A stretch of DNA of 64,000 bases from Paenibacillus kobensis NBRC 15729 (GCF_004000825.1 NZ_BILZ01000001.1:186001-250000); one strand, 5' to 3'; counted from the stretch's first letter, positions 8,511 to 17,203 are shown. Notes: a model not told the origin generated them from the letters alone. Numbers and translations are program-made.

Positions 8511-10751
8511 TCATTCCCCAAGCTGAAACACGATATCTCGAAAATATGAACCGTTCTGCTGGACAATCGCGGGCTGCTCGTCCAGCGAACTGGCAAGAAG
8601 CCCTGCACCCGCTGGCGCAAGCAATGTCTCTCGAATGATCGGGATACTGAATCCTTCCGGCGACTCCGCATATATATAAGGACTGCCGCCGTCCAGTCTC
8701 GTCGTAATGGCAAGAGTTACTTCCTGTCCAGCGGTCAATTTAACCGGATCGGTCAGCTTCATCTCTTGCCAGCCGGTCATCCCTGCTGGAATGAACCACT
8801 CTGCAGGCGGTGCGAGCTCGCGGCATTCCCTTGCGTCCCATAGACGAACGAGATGCAATCCTTCGTCACCTTCGGGTACGTATAGCCGGACTTTCACGAT
8901 CATCCCGGCGGTAAGGGCGATAAACCGGGTGCCGAGCGATACTGGAGTATCCGCTTCAACGGTGCGGATCGGAAATTGGCCGCTATATAGCGTTTCTTCA
9001 CGCAAAGGTGATCTCCATGCATCCTCAAGCATGAAAGATTCCGCAGTCTCGCCTGCGAACGGATCGATCGTGAAAGTATGCGATCTGATAATCCCATGGC
9101 TCTCCCCGTACACGGTCAGTTCGGTCGGACAGGCTGACGTGCCTTCCAACCGAAGCTCCAGCCGGTCTCCAGACTGCTTCGCAATCGTGATTCCCGATTG
9201 ATGCAGTGCCAAGATGTATTCGGCTGCGTCATCCACCGTAGCGTAACGTACCGTGTCGCCCGACATGTTGGATACAATTCCGGCGATCATCTGCTCCCAG
9301 TCTGCCGGAGCGATATTCGCTATAAATTTGCCGCGCCACGAGTCCTCATGCGTAAACAATTGGCCGAGCACATGGCTGTCATGGCAGCGCCGCAGGATAA
9401 GCGTTCCTCTGCGGATTGCCCCGGCAATGTCGCTGTACTGCGAATTGTCGGCGACATAGTTGAACCACTCGTAACCGTTCACGTCCCGCACTTCGGCCAC
9501 AACATTAAACAGCTCAGGACCGCTGTCATCCGGCATCCGGTACCAATCCGCGTAATACAGCGGTCTTGCGTAAGTCGACCCGGTCCATGGCGTACCGTCC
9601 ACGCCTTCCTGCTCTTGGCGGAACGGTCCGGCTTGCAGCCAACGATTGAAGCGGTCCTTGGCCCCGCCCCCCGTATTCGCCGGATATGGCATACCGACGA
9701 ATCTGACGCCCAGCTCAGGAAGAATCCCGATTGCTTCGGCGGACAGATCGTAAGCATGCGGGATAAAGTAATTCGACAGCGGGAACGTTCCATCGTGCTT
9801 ATCAAACCATTGCTCAATCGTACGACGGATGCCATAGGTTGACGGATCCTCATTGGCGTAATAAGTGCCGAATAAGTTAACGCCATGAAATTGTGCGGTC
9901 GCTTTCCCTTCCGCCACGAGTTCTTTCATCCGGCGAACTGCATCTTCCGAGATCGATTCGTGGAAGAAGCCAAGCCATGGCTTTAGTCCGTACCGGTTGG
10001 CAATGTCGACCCACTCGAATACCCGGTCGCGGTATTCGCCATGGTCGCCGACGCAATCGTCGACCCGCAATGTCACGAACCGGGGAGCCGTCCGGACGAC
10101 CAACGGTTTGCGGGCTGCCCAAACGAGCGAGCGGTAAAACAAGTCATCTAGCCCCCACAATGGCCCTCGAACATCGGGGCGCATCCAATCCATGCCGGCC
10201 CACTGCACGAACCGGGCATTTCCTTCATTTTTAATCATTAAATAAGGCACTTCATCCGCCCACAACAGCGCTTCTGCGCCGTCAGAAGGAGCAAGCTCCT
10301 GGACCGGAACCGCTGCTTCGGGCATCACCTCGTTGCGGAGGCACATCGTTTCGCCTGGAACATGATTGAACGTTATATAATGCGGTTGTTCGGTAAAGCG
10401 AAGCGTTGTTCTTGGCGCAAGCTCCGGCGAGAGTACCTCATACAGCGATTCGACTGGGCTTCCGTCTGCTTCGAACGATACGATGCCGACGCCTTCACTC
10501 TGTGCCTGCCGAATGAGACGAACTTCATCTCCGCTCCATGCTGATTGCCCTGTTGCTGTCAAATCTCGATGGGCGAGAACAATAAGCGGCGTATCGAGAT
10601 CTTGCTCCTCTAACCGATACGACTTCCGGTCGACCGTTCGCAGCGGAACACCTGATTGCTTCAAATAGGGTTCGATAAAGCCAACAAAATCGCCGTAATG
10701 AACCGATGCCGAGTTCACGATAACCGTTGCCTTCAGGTTCAATGCTTCCAC
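8511..10751 (-). CDS. Large polysaccharide-deacetylase-like protein with C-terminal DUF4082-like domain
   Basis: This 746-residue protein has three parts. Residues 1-200 resemble a Rossmann-like amidotransferase/ThuA-type domain without an obvious catalytic triad. Residues about 215-500 look like a NodB-type deacetylase barrel, with RFVTLRVDDC as the Asp-Asp metal motif, a FHGVN segment and a late YFIPHAYD strand. Residues about 565-746 match a DUF4082-like beta-sandwich (GLHLVRLWD, then GWQEMKLTDPVKLTAGQEV). No signal peptide is visible, which is odd for a carbohydrate-active layout. It may deacetylate a pathway intermediate, or be secreted by an unseen route. It lies 12-48 nt from the adenylation gene, depending on that gene's start, and 19 nt from the class III aminotransferase. 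Confidence 0.6.
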   Translation of the reverse strand: MEALNLKATVIVNSASVHYGDFVGFIEPYLKQSGVPLRTVDRKSYRLEEQDLDTPLIVLAHRDLTATGQSAWSGDEVRLIRQAQSEGVGIVSFEADGSPVESLYEVLSPELAPRTTLRFTEQPHYITFNHVPGETMCLRNEVMPEAAVPVQELAPSDGAEALLWADEVPYLMIKNEGNARFVQWAGMDWMRPDVRGPLWGLDDLFYRSLVWAARKPLVVRTAPRFVTLRVDDCVGDHGEYRDRVFEWVDIANRYGLKPWLGFFHESISEDAVRRMKELVAEGKATAQFHGVNLFGTYYANEDPSTYGIRRTIEQWFDKHDGTFPLSNYFIPHAYDLSAEAIGILPELGVRFVGMPYPANTGGGAKDRFNRWLQAGPFRQEQEGVDGTPWTGSTYARPLYYADWYRMPDDSGPELFNVVAEVRDVNGYEWFNYVADNSQYSDIAGAIRRGTLILRRCHDSHVLGQLFTHEDSWRGKFIANIAPADWEQMIAGIVSNMSGDTVRYATVDDAAEYILALHQSGITIAKQSGDRLELRLEGTSACPTELTVYGESHGIIRSHTFTIDPFAGETAESFMLEDAWRSPLREETLYSGQFPIRTVEADTPVSLGTRFIALTAGMIVKVRLYVPEGDEGLHLVRLWDARECRELAPPAEWFIPAGMTGWQEMKLTDPVKLTAGQEVTLAITTRLDGGSPYIYAESPEGFSIPIIRETLLAPAGAGLLASSLDEQPAIVQQNGSYFRDIVFQLGE

Positions 10752-10770
10752 CTCATTTTCCGGCTATTGG

Positions 10771-12132
10771 TCAGACCGACGCACCGGCCGGCATTCGCGC
10801 TGCAGACAACACGCTGCGGTATTTGCTCACCGTCTCGTTAATTTCTTCTTCCGTAATAATCAGTGGCGGGAAGAACGGAATCGAGTTGCCGATCGGACGG
10901 ACGATAATGCCAGCATTGCGCAGTTCTCCGCACAGCGCTTTGGCATGTGCATATGGTTCCTTCGTCGTCTTATCGTTCACTAGCTCGACGCATACCATAA
11001 ATCCGCGTCCGCGAACGTCGCCGACAAGATCCAAATCAAGCAGCGATTTGAACGCATTCAACATGTAATTGCGTTTCTCTTCCGACTGCGTCAGCAGCCC
11101 TTCGCGCTCCATCAATTCGATGTTGGCTACCGCTGCCGCGCATGCCGCCGGGTGTCCGCCCGTCGTGTAGCCATGCTGGAAGTACTTGCCTTCCTGCGTG
11201 AACGGCACATGAATTTCCTCCGTCGTCAGCACGGCCGACAGCGGCAGGTAACCGCTGGAGATGCCTTTGGCGCAGACGAGCAAATCCGGCTGTACGTTCC
11301 ACTGGCTAATTGCGAACGGCGTGCCAGTGCGACCGAAGCCTGTTGCAACTTCATCAATAATGAGCAAAATGTTATGCTGATCGCAAATCTCACGGATGCG
11401 CTGCCAGTAGTTAGCCGGAGGCACCTTAACGCCGCCTACGCCTTGGATTGGCTCTGCAATAAACGCGGCGATGGTATCCCCGTCTTCATGGGCAATAATT
11501 TCCTCAAGTAAGTTCGCGCAGTAAAGCCCGTACTCTTCTTCTGTCATATTAGCCGGCATGCGGTAGCAATCCGGGCGCATCATATGAATGAAACCCGCCG
11601 GCATCGGTTCGAAATATCGCTTCTCGCTTGCGATATGGCTCGCACTCAGAGCGCCGAGCGTGCCGCCATGCCATGCGCTGTTCAGCGACACGATTTTATA
11701 TTTTTCCGCCTGCCCTTTGAGCTTCCAATAGGCGCGGACCATTTTGATCGCCGTCTCGTTCGCTTCGGAGCCCCCATTACAATAGAAGACGCGGTTCAAA
11801 TTATCCGGCGCAAGCTCTATCAGCTTCTTCGCCAGTACGGCTGCGGAAGGATACGTATAGCCGTTGAGCGGGAAGAAGTCGAGCTCCTTCAGCTGCTCGT
11901 AGATGCTTTCGATAATCTCTGTACGCCCATGCCCGGCGTTCACATTCCACAGACCGGAGATGCCATCCATGTATTGATTTCCTTCGGAGTCTGTCACATA
12001 ACAGCCGCTTGCTCCAGTTACGATCATCTGCTCGTCCGCATACGTTCCCATCTGGGTGTAAGGATGCCACACGTGAGCCAAATCCCAAGCTTTCATTTCG
12101 TCCATTTCGTAAGACAACCGGTTATTCGTCAT
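10771..12132 (-). CDS. Class III omega-aminotransferase
   Basis: The 453-residue PLP enzyme belongs to the class III group (beta-alanine:pyruvate, diaminobutyrate and similar aminotransferases), which acts on amines distal to the carboxylate. NGGSEANETAIK at 119-130 binds phosphate, Trp154-His155 stack on the cofactor, IIDEVATGFGRTG at 258-270 holds the PLP aspartate, and Lys289 in CAKGISSGYLPL is the Schiff-base residue. Length is normal. In an operon headed by aspartate kinase it could aminate an aspartate-semialdehyde-like omega-aldehyde to a diamino acid, which would then be loaded on the carrier protein; this is inference. It is followed by the 746-residue protein after 19 nt. Confidence 0.9.
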   Translation of the reverse strand: MTNNRLSYEMDEMKAWDLAHVWHPYTQMGTYADEQMIVTGASGCYVTDSEGNQYMDGISGLWNVNAGHGRTEIIESIYEQLKELDFFPLNGYTYPSAAVLAKKLIELAPDNLNRVFYCNGGSEANETAIKMVRAYWKLKGQAEKYKIVSLNSAWHGGTLGALSASHIASEKRYFEPMPAGFIHMMRPDCYRMPANMTEEEYGLYCANLLEEIIAHEDGDTIAAFIAEPIQGVGGVKVPPANYWQRIREICDQHNILLIIDEVATGFGRTGTPFAISQWNVQPDLLVCAKGISSGYLPLSAVLTTEEIHVPFTQEGKYFQHGYTTGGHPAACAAAVANIELMEREGLLTQSEEKRNYMLNAFKSLLDLDLVGDVRGRGFMVCVELVNDKTTKEPYAHAKALCGELRNAGIIVRPIGNSIPFFPPLIITEEEINETVSKYRSVLSAARMPAGASV

Positions 12133-12158
12133 AATATCTCTCCTCCAATATTCACTCT

Positions 12159-12474
12159 TTAGTGGTTTACTAGCGATTCATGCTCATGCTCGACCTCGAG
12201 TACGAATGCGGAATACAGGTCCATCAGGCGTGTCCGTACCTGCTCAGCGCTGTCGCCTTCAGCTACAGCGATACCGGTCCGGGTCATCGTATTGTTCATG
12301 TCCTGCAATGTATCGCCCGGTTTATTGATAATTTGGATTTCGATTATTCCCGGGAAATCGCAGAAATCGTCCGGATTCGAGATGTTCCGCACAATCCCCT
12401 TTCGCGAAGGGAAACAGATGACGCCGGTGTAGATGCCAGGTTTCTCTTGAAGCGAGATAGACGAGCGTATTCAT
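12159..12474 (-). pseudogene. Small protein resembling an ATP-grasp C-terminal domain, split by a +1 frameshift
   Basis: An ATG at 12474 with a good AAAAGGATG ribosome site opens MNTLVYLASRE, then the coding sense continues one frame over as PGIYTGVICFPSRKGIV and on to the stop at 12159. Only one extra base (in the AAA at 12441-12443) separates the frames; without it the product would be 104 residues. The body (FPGIIEIQIINKPGD, then TRTGIAVAEGDSAEQV) looks like the last domain of ATP-grasp ligases of the L-amino-acid ligase type, but no ATP-binding part is present. Alternatives are an authentic 77-residue protein from a GTG at 12392, programmed frameshifting, or a sequencing error. It lies 26 nt before the class III aminotransferase gene. 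Confidence 0.55.
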
Positions 12475-12534
12475 AAAGTCATCCTTTTGGAAAATAATGG
12501 TCGCAACTATGACTTTGAAGACAAAAATAAATAC

Positions 12535-13497
12535 TCATCCCTCGGAATGAATATTTACTGGACGGGGCTGTATTCTATTTTTCGACTTTTGATGCTTAGC
12601 GTTCACGACGGTGATGCCGATCACGATTAACAGCAGCGACAGCAAGGTGTCTAGATGCAGCGACTCTTGAAGAAAAATGGCCGATAATAAGACGCCGAAT
12701 ACCGGAATGAGGAATAAGTACACCGAAACGAGCCCGACCGGATTATATTTCATGATGACATTCCACAGCATAAATGCCGCTGCGCTTAAGAATGCCAAGT
12801 AGAGAAGCAGGAAGAAGGTTGCGTAGGTGAACGAGAATGGAAACAATCCTCCGTACAGCGTGCCGGCAAGGATGAGCAATGCGCCGCCCGAAAGCATTTG
12901 ATAGCCGTTAATATAGGTTATCGGCAGCTTAGACGAAGCCGCCTTGGACATGATATTGCCGCCTGCGGAGAAGAAATTCGCGAAGAGGAGCAGCAGTTCG
13001 CCGATTCCTACCGTATGTCCGGCAAAGCCGCCCTGCGGCATGCCGATCACGCCTACTCCAGCAAAACCGATAATTAGCCCTAGCGCTTTCCGTCGTGTAA
13101 TCCGTTCTTCCTTCAGCATCCATCGTGCCAGCAGCAATTGAAACAACGAGATCGTCCCTGCGAGGATCGAGCCATAGACACCGGTGCTCGTGCTCAAGCC
13201 GACATAGAAGAAAAAATATTGAAGAACGGTCTGAACGAGAGCGATCTGGACGATCGTTGTTCCGCTTCCTTCCCGGAACGCGATACTTTGTCGGATAATT
13301 AGCATAAACAACAGGATGAGCACACCGGACAAGAAGAACCGGTAGCCGGCGAACAATATTTGGCTCCCAATGTCGCCGGAAGCGATATGCAATTGCTCAT
13401 AGCTTAGCTTAATGACCGGAAACGCGCTGCCCCACAGCAAAGTGGCCGCTATTGCCGCTAGGCTTCTGCCGATTGGACTTGCGAGCCACTCCTTCAA
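12535..13497 (-). CDS. EamA/DMT-family transporter
   Basis: This 320-residue protein has ten hydrophobic segments in two EamA repeats. Motifs such as LWGSAFPVIKL near the N-terminus and GFAGVGVIG in the middle are typical of RhaT/YdcZ-like drug/metabolite transporters, and the tail is basic and soluble. It overlaps the aspartate kinase gene by 4 nt and is followed by a 60-nt gap. In amino-acid-producing clusters such proteins often export the product or an intermediate; here that is inferred from position only. Confidence 0.85.
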   Translation of the reverse strand: MKEWLASPIGRSLAAIAATLLWGSAFPVIKLSYEQLHIASGDIGSQILFAGYRFFLSGVLILLFMLIIRQSIAFREGSGTTIVQIALVQTVLQYFFFYVGLSTSTGVYGSILAGTISLFQLLLARWMLKEERITRRKALGLIIGFAGVGVIGMPQGGFAGHTVGIGELLLLFANFFSAGGNIMSKAASSKLPITYINGYQMLSGGALLILAGTLYGGLFPFSFTYATFFLLLYLAFLSAAAFMLWNVIMKYNPVGLVSVYLFLIPVFGVLLSAIFLQESLHLDTLLSLLLIVIGITVVNAKHQKSKNRIQPRPVNIHSEG

Positions 13498-14867
13498 CGG
13501 GTGATCGCCACCTTTGCTTCGCTGAAAAACTCCTGGTACAAATGTGCGACTGCCCGCTGTTCATCCTCCTCGCGAATTCCGAACATAAGGCTGACCTCGG
13601 AACATCCCTGATTAATCATCTGGATATTAATCCCTGCGTTGGCCAAGGCCAGAGCAGCACGTGCAGCTGCGCCTACGGATGACAGCATGCCTTCTCCGAC
13701 AACCATGACGAGCGCTAGCCGGTGCACGATCCGGATATCGTCTACCTCAAGTTCCTGCTTCACCCGCTGAACGATTCTCTCCAGCACACCTTCCGCCAGA
13801 GCGGATTCTCGGATAATGACCGACATATTGTCAATGCCAGTTGGCGTATGCTCGTACGGGATATGATTTTGTTCCAAAATGTGCAGCAACCGTCGGCCGA
13901 ACCCGATCTCGCGGTTCATCAAATATTTGGTTACATAGAGGCTGCAAAATCCGCCGGAGCTGGCTATGCCCGCCACTTCCCGGCTCGTCCTCGGCCGATT
14001 GGCGACAATTTTTGTTCCCTCCGAGGCCGGATTATTCGTATTGCGAATCCATACCGGAATGCCTGCGCGGAAAGCCGGAAGCAGCGCCTCCTCGTGATAG
14101 ACGGTAAAGCCGGCGTAGGATAGCTCCCTCATCTCCCGGTAGGTGATTTCTCGAATGGGTGCTGCATCCGGAATGATCGACGGACTGACAGACAGGACCG
14201 AATCTACGTCGGTAAAATTTTCGTATATCTCGGCACCTGCGGCTGCGGCTACAATCGCTCCGGTTATATCCGATCCTCCCCTGGAGAAGGTGACGATTCT
14301 GCCTTCGGGCGTGTAGCCGAAGAAACCGGGCATGACAAGCCGCTCCTCCCGGTTGCTTAGCTTGGCCAAGTTGTACATGGTCTCTGGCCTAATCCGGGCG
14401 TCACCGCAAGATCCTTCAACGAGCATTCCTGCATCCATCGGGTTGATATAGGCGGCGTTTATCCCTTTGCTGCACAATAGCTCGGCGAGCAATCTGGCGC
14501 TTGCATCCTCGCCAGCTGCCTTAAGCGTGTCGCGCCATAATCCGTCAGAATCTGGTTCAAGTTCGCGAAGCCGTTCGATCGCGTTCGTGATCCGGCTGAT
14601 CTGGAGATGATTCAATCCTAGCTCCAAGGCCATATCCGCATATCTGTCGGCAATAAGACGAAGCTGATCATCCCCATTATGGCCCTCTTCACGAAGCCGC
14701 CCGTACGCAATAAGCATGTCCGTTACCTTAACATCGTCCTTATAACGCTTGCCCGGAGCAGATACGACGATGATCCGCCGCTTCGCGTCCGCCTGAATGA
14801 GGCTGCAAACTTTACGAAGCTGCTCCGCACTGGCTAGCGATGTGCCGCCGAATTTGGCTACTTTCAC
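13494..14867 (-). CDS. Aspartate kinase (AK III-like), first gene of the operon
   Basis: The 457-residue protein phosphorylates L-aspartate to aspartyl-4-phosphate, the entry to lysine, threonine and methionine synthesis. KVAKFGGTSLAS at the N-terminus is the aspartokinase signature, FSRGGSDITGA lies in the kinase core, and two ACT domains follow (residues about 310-457), as in B. subtilis YclM-type monofunctional enzymes. The start is a GTG at 14867 with GGAGGC seven bases before it. No aspartate-semialdehyde dehydrogenase follows. The gene heads a secondary-metabolism-like operon, so it is probably a pathway-dedicated paralogue that raises aspartyl phosphate supply. The leader from the promoter is about 250 nt. 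Confidence 0.92.
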   Translation of the reverse strand: MKVAKFGGTSLASAEQLRKVCSLIQADAKRRIIVVSAPGKRYKDDVKVTDMLIAYGRLREEGHNGDDQLRLIADRYADMALELGLNHLQISRITNAIERLRELEPDSDGLWRDTLKAAGEDASARLLAELLCSKGINAAYINPMDAGMLVEGSCGDARIRPETMYNLAKLSNREERLVMPGFFGYTPEGRIVTFSRGGSDITGAIVAAAAGAEIYENFTDVDSVLSVSPSIIPDAAPIREITYREMRELSYAGFTVYHEEALLPAFRAGIPVWIRNTNNPASEGTKIVANRPRTSREVAGIASSGGFCSLYVTKYLMNREIGFGRRLLHILEQNHIPYEHTPTGIDNMSVIIRESALAEGVLERIVQRVKQELEVDDIRIVHRLALVMVVGEGMLSSVGAAARAALALANAGINIQMINQGCSEVSLMFGIREEDEQRAVAHLYQEFFSEAKVAITR

Positions 14868-15128
14868 GTGTAATGCCTCCTAAGCTATTTAACATCGCTG
14901 CACAACTCATGCGTTGAAGTTTGTGTTATGAAGTTGTCAAGGTGCGCGTTGATCGTAATGATCCTATTCGTTATTCATTAGCAGCTATTATCCATGGCCG
15001 CATCGAAGACGTTTATTATTAATTCCTCCATTCGCAGATCGGCTGAGCCTAATTTGTTTAATATGATTAATCGATTCGTTACGCGTTGTCACCACCCAAC
15101 AAAGAGTTAAGCTCGATTTATGAGATGA
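14868..15128 (-). other. Long 5' leader of the biosynthetic operon
   Basis: This is about 255 nt of untranslated leader between the promoter at 15129-15158 and the GTG at 14867. I see no clear lysine riboswitch, T-box specifier arrangement, or attenuator hairpin with a T-run in it. Length alone leaves room for regulation. Confidence 0.4.
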
Positions 15129-15158
15129 ATTATAATTACGCCCGCCACGGGTTGTCAA
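15129..15158 (-). promoter_or_regulatory. SigA-type promoter of the 15-kb operon
   Basis: On the minus strand, a perfect TTGACA (15153-15158) is followed after 18 nt by a perfect TATAAT (15129-15134). Transcription would start near 15122 and read into the aspartate kinase gene. No other promoter of this quality was found inside the operon. Confidence 0.8.
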
Positions 15159-15315
15159 CGCTTCTAAAATTAAGGTTATGATAACTAATAATGTTAATTG
15201 TCACGGCTTTGAACATGCTAAAAATCAGACTAAAGCCCCCTTCCATCCCTCAGGTCGCAGGCATAAGGAACCGGAGCAAACGCTGTCATTTGAATTTCCC
15301 AATACGCAAACAAAA

Positions 15316-15334
15316 AAGCCCCATACCGGGGCTT
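15316..15334 (-). terminator. Terminator of the YdeI-like gene
   Basis: AAGCCCC and GGGGCTT arms enclose a 5-nt loop. The minus strand continues as TTTTTTGTTTG. It lies about 200 nt after the stop of the gene at 15532, and nothing else on that strand could use it. The 15160-15531 stretch otherwise holds a 9-bp hairpin near 15500 (CAAACCTGA with TTCGGGTTTG) and no convincing gene. Confidence 0.8.
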
Positions 15335-15531
15335 CCTCATTACTGTCTCAATTGAGCTACGTCTTAATGCCTAGTCTCTTTACAAGGACGTGGCATCGAA
15401 TTTCAAAACGTTCATAATTTGTTCGATTTCCGAATGCCAACCGCTTCTATTCCTTGAAGGTATAAGTTTAAACTTTATAAGATCCTTCGAACTCAAACCT
15501 GATCGCTCGGGTTCGGGTTTGTTTCTATTCT

Positions 15532-16125
15532 CTAATCATCCATTCCCTTTCCATCGAGAATGTGCTGCAAATATTTATCAACTCGTGCTTCTCGCGTTTT
15601 GGATTGTTTGGCTTGTGAGAAATAAAACAGGTAACCTTTCTGCCGTCCCGGCGTCAACGATTCAAAAGCCGTTCTCAAAGCGGGGATTTCATCGAGCTTG
15701 ATCTGAAATTCAGCAGGAATCTCATAGTCCGTATTCTTCTTGAATGGAACAGCTAATCCTGCCTTCTCAACTTCGATGGCATCCTGAATGTAAGATTTCA
15801 AGATGGATTCCATCTCCACAATTTCATGAGCAGAAGTGAAACGAATCTGGCGCGCTGCTTGTACATTTTCCGTTTGTTGGATGAGAATGCTTTGCGGATC
15901 TTTCAACAAAGCGCCTTTGTGAAACAGAAGCGCACAGTAATCTTTGAATCCGTGGATCAATACAATGTTTTTGTTCTGAAATGTGTAACAGGGGTGCATC
16001 CACTTATAGTCTTCGTCGAGCCCGCAATCCAGCACGATCCTTCTCAGGTTCTCATATTCTTCCTGCCATTTTCTGGCCTTGATCATAAATAGATCTACCT
16101 TAGGGTGCAACAAACGGTTGGACAT
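15532..16125 (-). CDS. YdeI/OmdA-like protein with DUF1801 domain
   Basis: This 197-residue cytosolic protein has an N-terminal DUF1801-like segment (KARKWQEEY, then YKWMHPCYTF and GFKDYCALLFHKGALL) and a C-terminal bacteriocin-protection/YdeI-type helical segment (ALRTAFESLTPGRQKGYLFYFSQAKQSKTREARVDKYL). Full length matches YdeI family members. Function is not established for the Firmicute proteins; the fold is related to iron-chaperone-like YdhG proteins. It ends in a hairpin terminator and lies 18 nt downstream of the DegV gene, so the two may be cotranscribed. Confidence 0.8.
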   Translation of the reverse strand: MSNRLLHPKVDLFMIKARKWQEEYENLRRIVLDCGLDEDYKWMHPCYTFQNKNIVLIHGFKDYCALLFHKGALLKDPQSILIQQTENVQAARQIRFTSAHEIVEMESILKSYIQDAIEVEKAGLAVPFKKNTDYEIPAEFQIKLDEIPALRTAFESLTPGRQKGYLFYFSQAKQSKTREARVDKYLQHILDGKGMDD

Positions 16126-16143
16126 CGAACAAGCACATTCCTC

Positions 16144-16986
16144 TCACTCGAAATAATAGACGAATCCTATCGCTCCGACTCCTGTATGCGTGCTAATAAT
16201 TGGCGTCGTATCTTCGATCTTGAATCGATCGTAACCCGTCAACTCCCCGATGGCTTCCTTCAGCTTCGCAGCCAGTTCATAGCCTTCCGCATGGACGAGT
16301 CCTACGCCGCGGATCGCTCTCCCTTTCACGTCCTCTGCGAATTGCTTGGCAAGGTGCGACACCACTTGAGAGCGGCTTCTGACCTTCGCAACAGGAGTAT
16401 ACACGCCTCCATCAAGCGAAGCAATAATCTTGATTTTGAGAAGCGATCCGATCCAGGCTGCGCCTTTGCCGATCCGACCGCCCTTGACCAGATTATCAAA
16501 CGTATCGACTACGACAAACAGCCGTGTATGCTCTCGAATGACGTCTAGACGTGATAAAATATCTTCGACCGTCCTGTTCTCCTTGGCCATTGTCGCTGCC
16601 TCGATCACTTGGAAAGCGAGCCCCTTCGTAATGTAACGCGAATCGACCACTGTAACCTTCGTCTCCGTCATCTCTGCGGCCATTGACGCGGAGCTTACGG
16701 TCCCGCTCATCCCGCCAGTCATATGGATGGAGATGACCTCGCTGCCGTCCGCTCCAAGCCGGTCATACATTTCCACAAAAGAACCTGCTGAAGGTTGGGA
16801 CGTCTTCGGCAATGTCGCTGAAGCTTTCATCTTCTCGATAAATTCCGTTGGCGTAATATTTACCCGATCCAAATAGTGATCATCGCCAATAGCGATAGAT
16901 AACGGGACGACCTCGATCCCATAGTGCTGTAATTCCGTCTCCGACAAATCGACTGTCGAATCGGTAACGATCTTGATGCTGCTCAT
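16144..16986 (-). CDS. DegV-family fatty-acid-binding protein
   Basis: The 280-residue DegV protein (usual length about 280-290) starts with IKIVTDSTVDLS. It carries the SQPSAGSFVEMYDRL segment, the HMTGGMSGT loop that contacts the fatty-acid head group, and the C-terminal HTGVGAIGFVYY. FakB-type DegV proteins bind a fatty acid and present it to the FakA kinase for phosphorylation and phospholipid synthesis. No fakA is in the window. It is transcribed away from the divergent arsR gene at 17204. Confidence 0.92.
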   Translation of the reverse strand: MSSIKIVTDSTVDLSETELQHYGIEVVPLSIAIGDDHYLDRVNITPTEFIEKMKASATLPKTSQPSAGSFVEMYDRLGADGSEVISIHMTGGMSGTVSSASMAAEMTETKVTVVDSRYITKGLAFQVIEAATMAKENRTVEDILSRLDVIREHTRLFVVVDTFDNLVKGGRIGKGAAWIGSLLKIKIIASLDGGVYTPVAKVRSRSQVVSHLAKQFAEDVKGRAIRGVGLVHAEGYELAAKLKEAIGELTGYDRFKIEDTTPIISTHTGVGAIGFVYYFE

Positions 16987-17076
16987 AGTGGGATTCCTGC
17001 CTTCGTATATATTAGAAGATTATCATTTATGCCTTGCTTGTAGAATATCATTCCGTACCGCATATTATCAATGAAT

Positions 17077-17133
17077 TTAACCGGGTTAAGTAATATCCTA
17101 CAACCGTTAAGGCGCTGCCGGTTTTACGGTTGT
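17077..17133. promoter_or_regulatory. Two inverted repeats between degV and arsR
   Basis: A 13-bp palindrome TTAACCGGGTTAA lies at 17077-17089, and 8-bp arms ACAACCGT/ACGGTTGT lie at 17100-17107 and 17126-17133. They sit in the divergent intergenic region and may be regulator sites, but no regulator can be assigned. Confidence 0.35.
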
Positions 17134-17170
17134 TAGCAGCTTTACTTTCGTTATCGGCTATGGTACAGTA

Positions 17171-17190
17171 ATTTCGAAAATATTGGAAAT
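17171..17190 (+). promoter_or_regulatory. Probable ArsR operator upstream of arsR
   Basis: An ATTTC/GAAAT pair flanks ten bases immediately before the arsR ribosome site. Its left ATTTCGA matches the arm of the perfect palindrome at 17504-17531, suggesting one repressor binds both and represses its own gene. Confidence 0.55.
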
Positions 17191-17203
17191 AAAGGGGAAG
17201 CCT

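Noticed and set aside
15085-15110. T-box-like bases (GGGTGGTGACAACGCG on the minus strand) in the operon leader
   Set aside because: They lie only about 25 nt after the -10, there is no specifier stem before them or terminator after them, so the T-box layout is not met.
14868-15128. Lysine riboswitch before the aspartate kinase gene
   Set aside because: No conserved L-box motifs and no terminator or RBS-sequestering hairpin could be traced.
15178-15417. 79-residue plus-strand open frame
   Set aside because: It crosses the terminator at 15316-15334 and has no family-like composition.
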